DNA of 5,436 bases, taken from contig JAHIVM010000231.1 of the NCBI GenBank assembly GCA_018816665.1, positions 1 to 5,436 on the forward strand, in the 5' to 3' direction. Below the pieces are notes generated by a model. It saw only the letters and a list, made by a program, of their open reading frames with translations. It was not told the DNA's origin and searched no databases. Source of the DNA: Candidatus Zixiibacteriota bacterium. GTDB lineage: Bacteria > Zixibacteria > MSB-5A5 > GN15 > FEB-12. The translations under genes and the position numbers were made by a program. Shown in pieces: positions 4,883-5,436 of the stretch (the stretch's first letter is position 1; each line of letters opens with the position of its first letter).

Positions 4883-5436
4883 CTAGAAGGGCATGCAGGG
4901 GCAGGGGAGGGGCGTCACAAAACTGATGAAAAGAAAACTTATGATGTCAGTCAGGTCACTCACGTCCACTATGCAGTCGCAGTTTAGATCCCCTTCAGGG
5001 TAGTCATACAGCCAGCGATACAGGACGACCGGTCGGTAAAGGTCGCGCGGCCAGACGTTCGGGGCGCTCTCTTTCTCAACTACAAACCGTCGATCCCAGT
5101 CTACATCGATCATCCCGGTGGTGACAGCGCCATACCCTGGTCCCGATATTGTCCGCGCATACTCCAGTTCAAACATGGTCTGTATTCCCGAGTGAGGCGG
5201 CCCGGTGGTGGTGGCGCGATCTGCGCCCATGAGAAGAGTGGTTGTTCCCACGGTATTGTACCCCAGGTTCACCGTCGGCCCGCCGGGCAGATTCACACCG
5301 GTAAACGAATACAGCGCATTTGACCCGTTTCCTGAGTTGTTAACCGGGAAGTAGAAGGCCGTTGTGGTGGAATGCAGCCGCGTTTCAATCGGCATTGACA
5401 ACGTACCCAGACTTTGTGGCAGACACCGAGCCATCA
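4883..5436 (-). CDS. Dockerin-like repeat protein, C-terminal part (5' end outside window)
   Basis: The frame is open from the window's right edge to a TAG at 4885-4883. A Met codon lies at 5434-5432, but no upstream sequence is available and the following residues do not look like a signal peptide, so the true start is probably outside. At least 183 residues are visible. Residues 1-145, counted from that Met, are Gly/Thr/Asn-rich with alternating hydrophobic residues, suggesting beta structure; I recognise no named domain. The end has one dockerin/EF-hand-like calcium loop, GDLNCDCIVDVSDL (148-161), with Asp149, Asn151, Asp153, Asp157 and Asp160 in ligand positions, followed by the helix TDIISFLF and a short Pro/Cys tail. 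Both glycines usual in the loop are cysteines (152, 154), and two more cysteines lie at 178 and 180. Probably exported, by family analogy. It converges on the operon and is functionally unrelated to it. Confidence 0.7.
   Translation of the reverse strand, partial: MARCLPQSLGTLSMPIETRLHSTTTAFYFPVNNSGNGSNALYSFTGVNLPGGPTVNLGYNTVGTTTLLMGADRATTTGPPHSGIQTMFELEYARTISGPGYGAVTTGMIDVDWDRRFVVEKESAPNVWPRDLYRPVVLYRWLYDYPEGDLNCDCIVDVSDLTDIISFLFISFVTPLPCPCMPF

Overview
The window looks like a bacterial chromosome fragment of moderately high GC. It holds one four-gene operon on the + strand, read away from a roughly 430-base non-coding region, and the end of an unrelated gene facing it on the - strand. The only taxonomic hint is the combination of a beta-oxidation type operon with a single-copy, cysteine-bearing dockerin-like C-terminus on a probably exported protein. 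This recalls candidate Zixibacteria and related FCB-group bacteria, but that is an inference from memory of protein style, not a demonstrated assignment.

Layout. Bases 1-436 carry no convincing gene. They contain a long-range direct repeat pair (16-41 and 224-250), a cluster of TCAC/CCCGG-rich short repeats (117-172), a bulged hairpin (289-325) and then a compact promoter region (344-395). That region has a CRP/FNR-like palindrome touching a sigma70-type -35 box, a 17-base spacer, a -10 box and an inverted repeat over the -10/start site. The operon follows: acetyl-CoA acyltransferase (437-1627), 3-hydroxybutyryl-CoA dehydrogenase (1655-2518), acyl-CoA dehydrogenase 1 (2529-3671) and acyl-CoA dehydrogenase 2 (3675-4820). 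A strong intrinsic terminator at 4842-4880 closes it. The - strand gene (4883 to beyond the window end) encodes the C-terminus of a protein ending in a dockerin/EF-hand-like repeat.

How the genes work together. The two dehydrogenases introduce the alpha-beta double bond into acyl-CoA and pass electrons through FAD, normally to electron-transfer flavoprotein. The 3-hydroxyacyl-CoA dehydrogenase makes 3-ketoacyl-CoA with NAD(P), and the thiolase cleaves it to acetyl-CoA, or runs the other way toward butyryl-CoA. Enoyl-CoA hydratase and ETF are needed for a complete cycle but are absent here, so they must be encoded elsewhere if the pathway runs. All catalytic residues I can check are present in all four enzymes.

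I did not find a clearly new biological system. The most interesting material is the symmetry-rich promoter, the unexplained repeats upstream of it, a non-canonical FAD-signature loop in the second dehydrogenase, and the four-cysteine dockerin-like tail.
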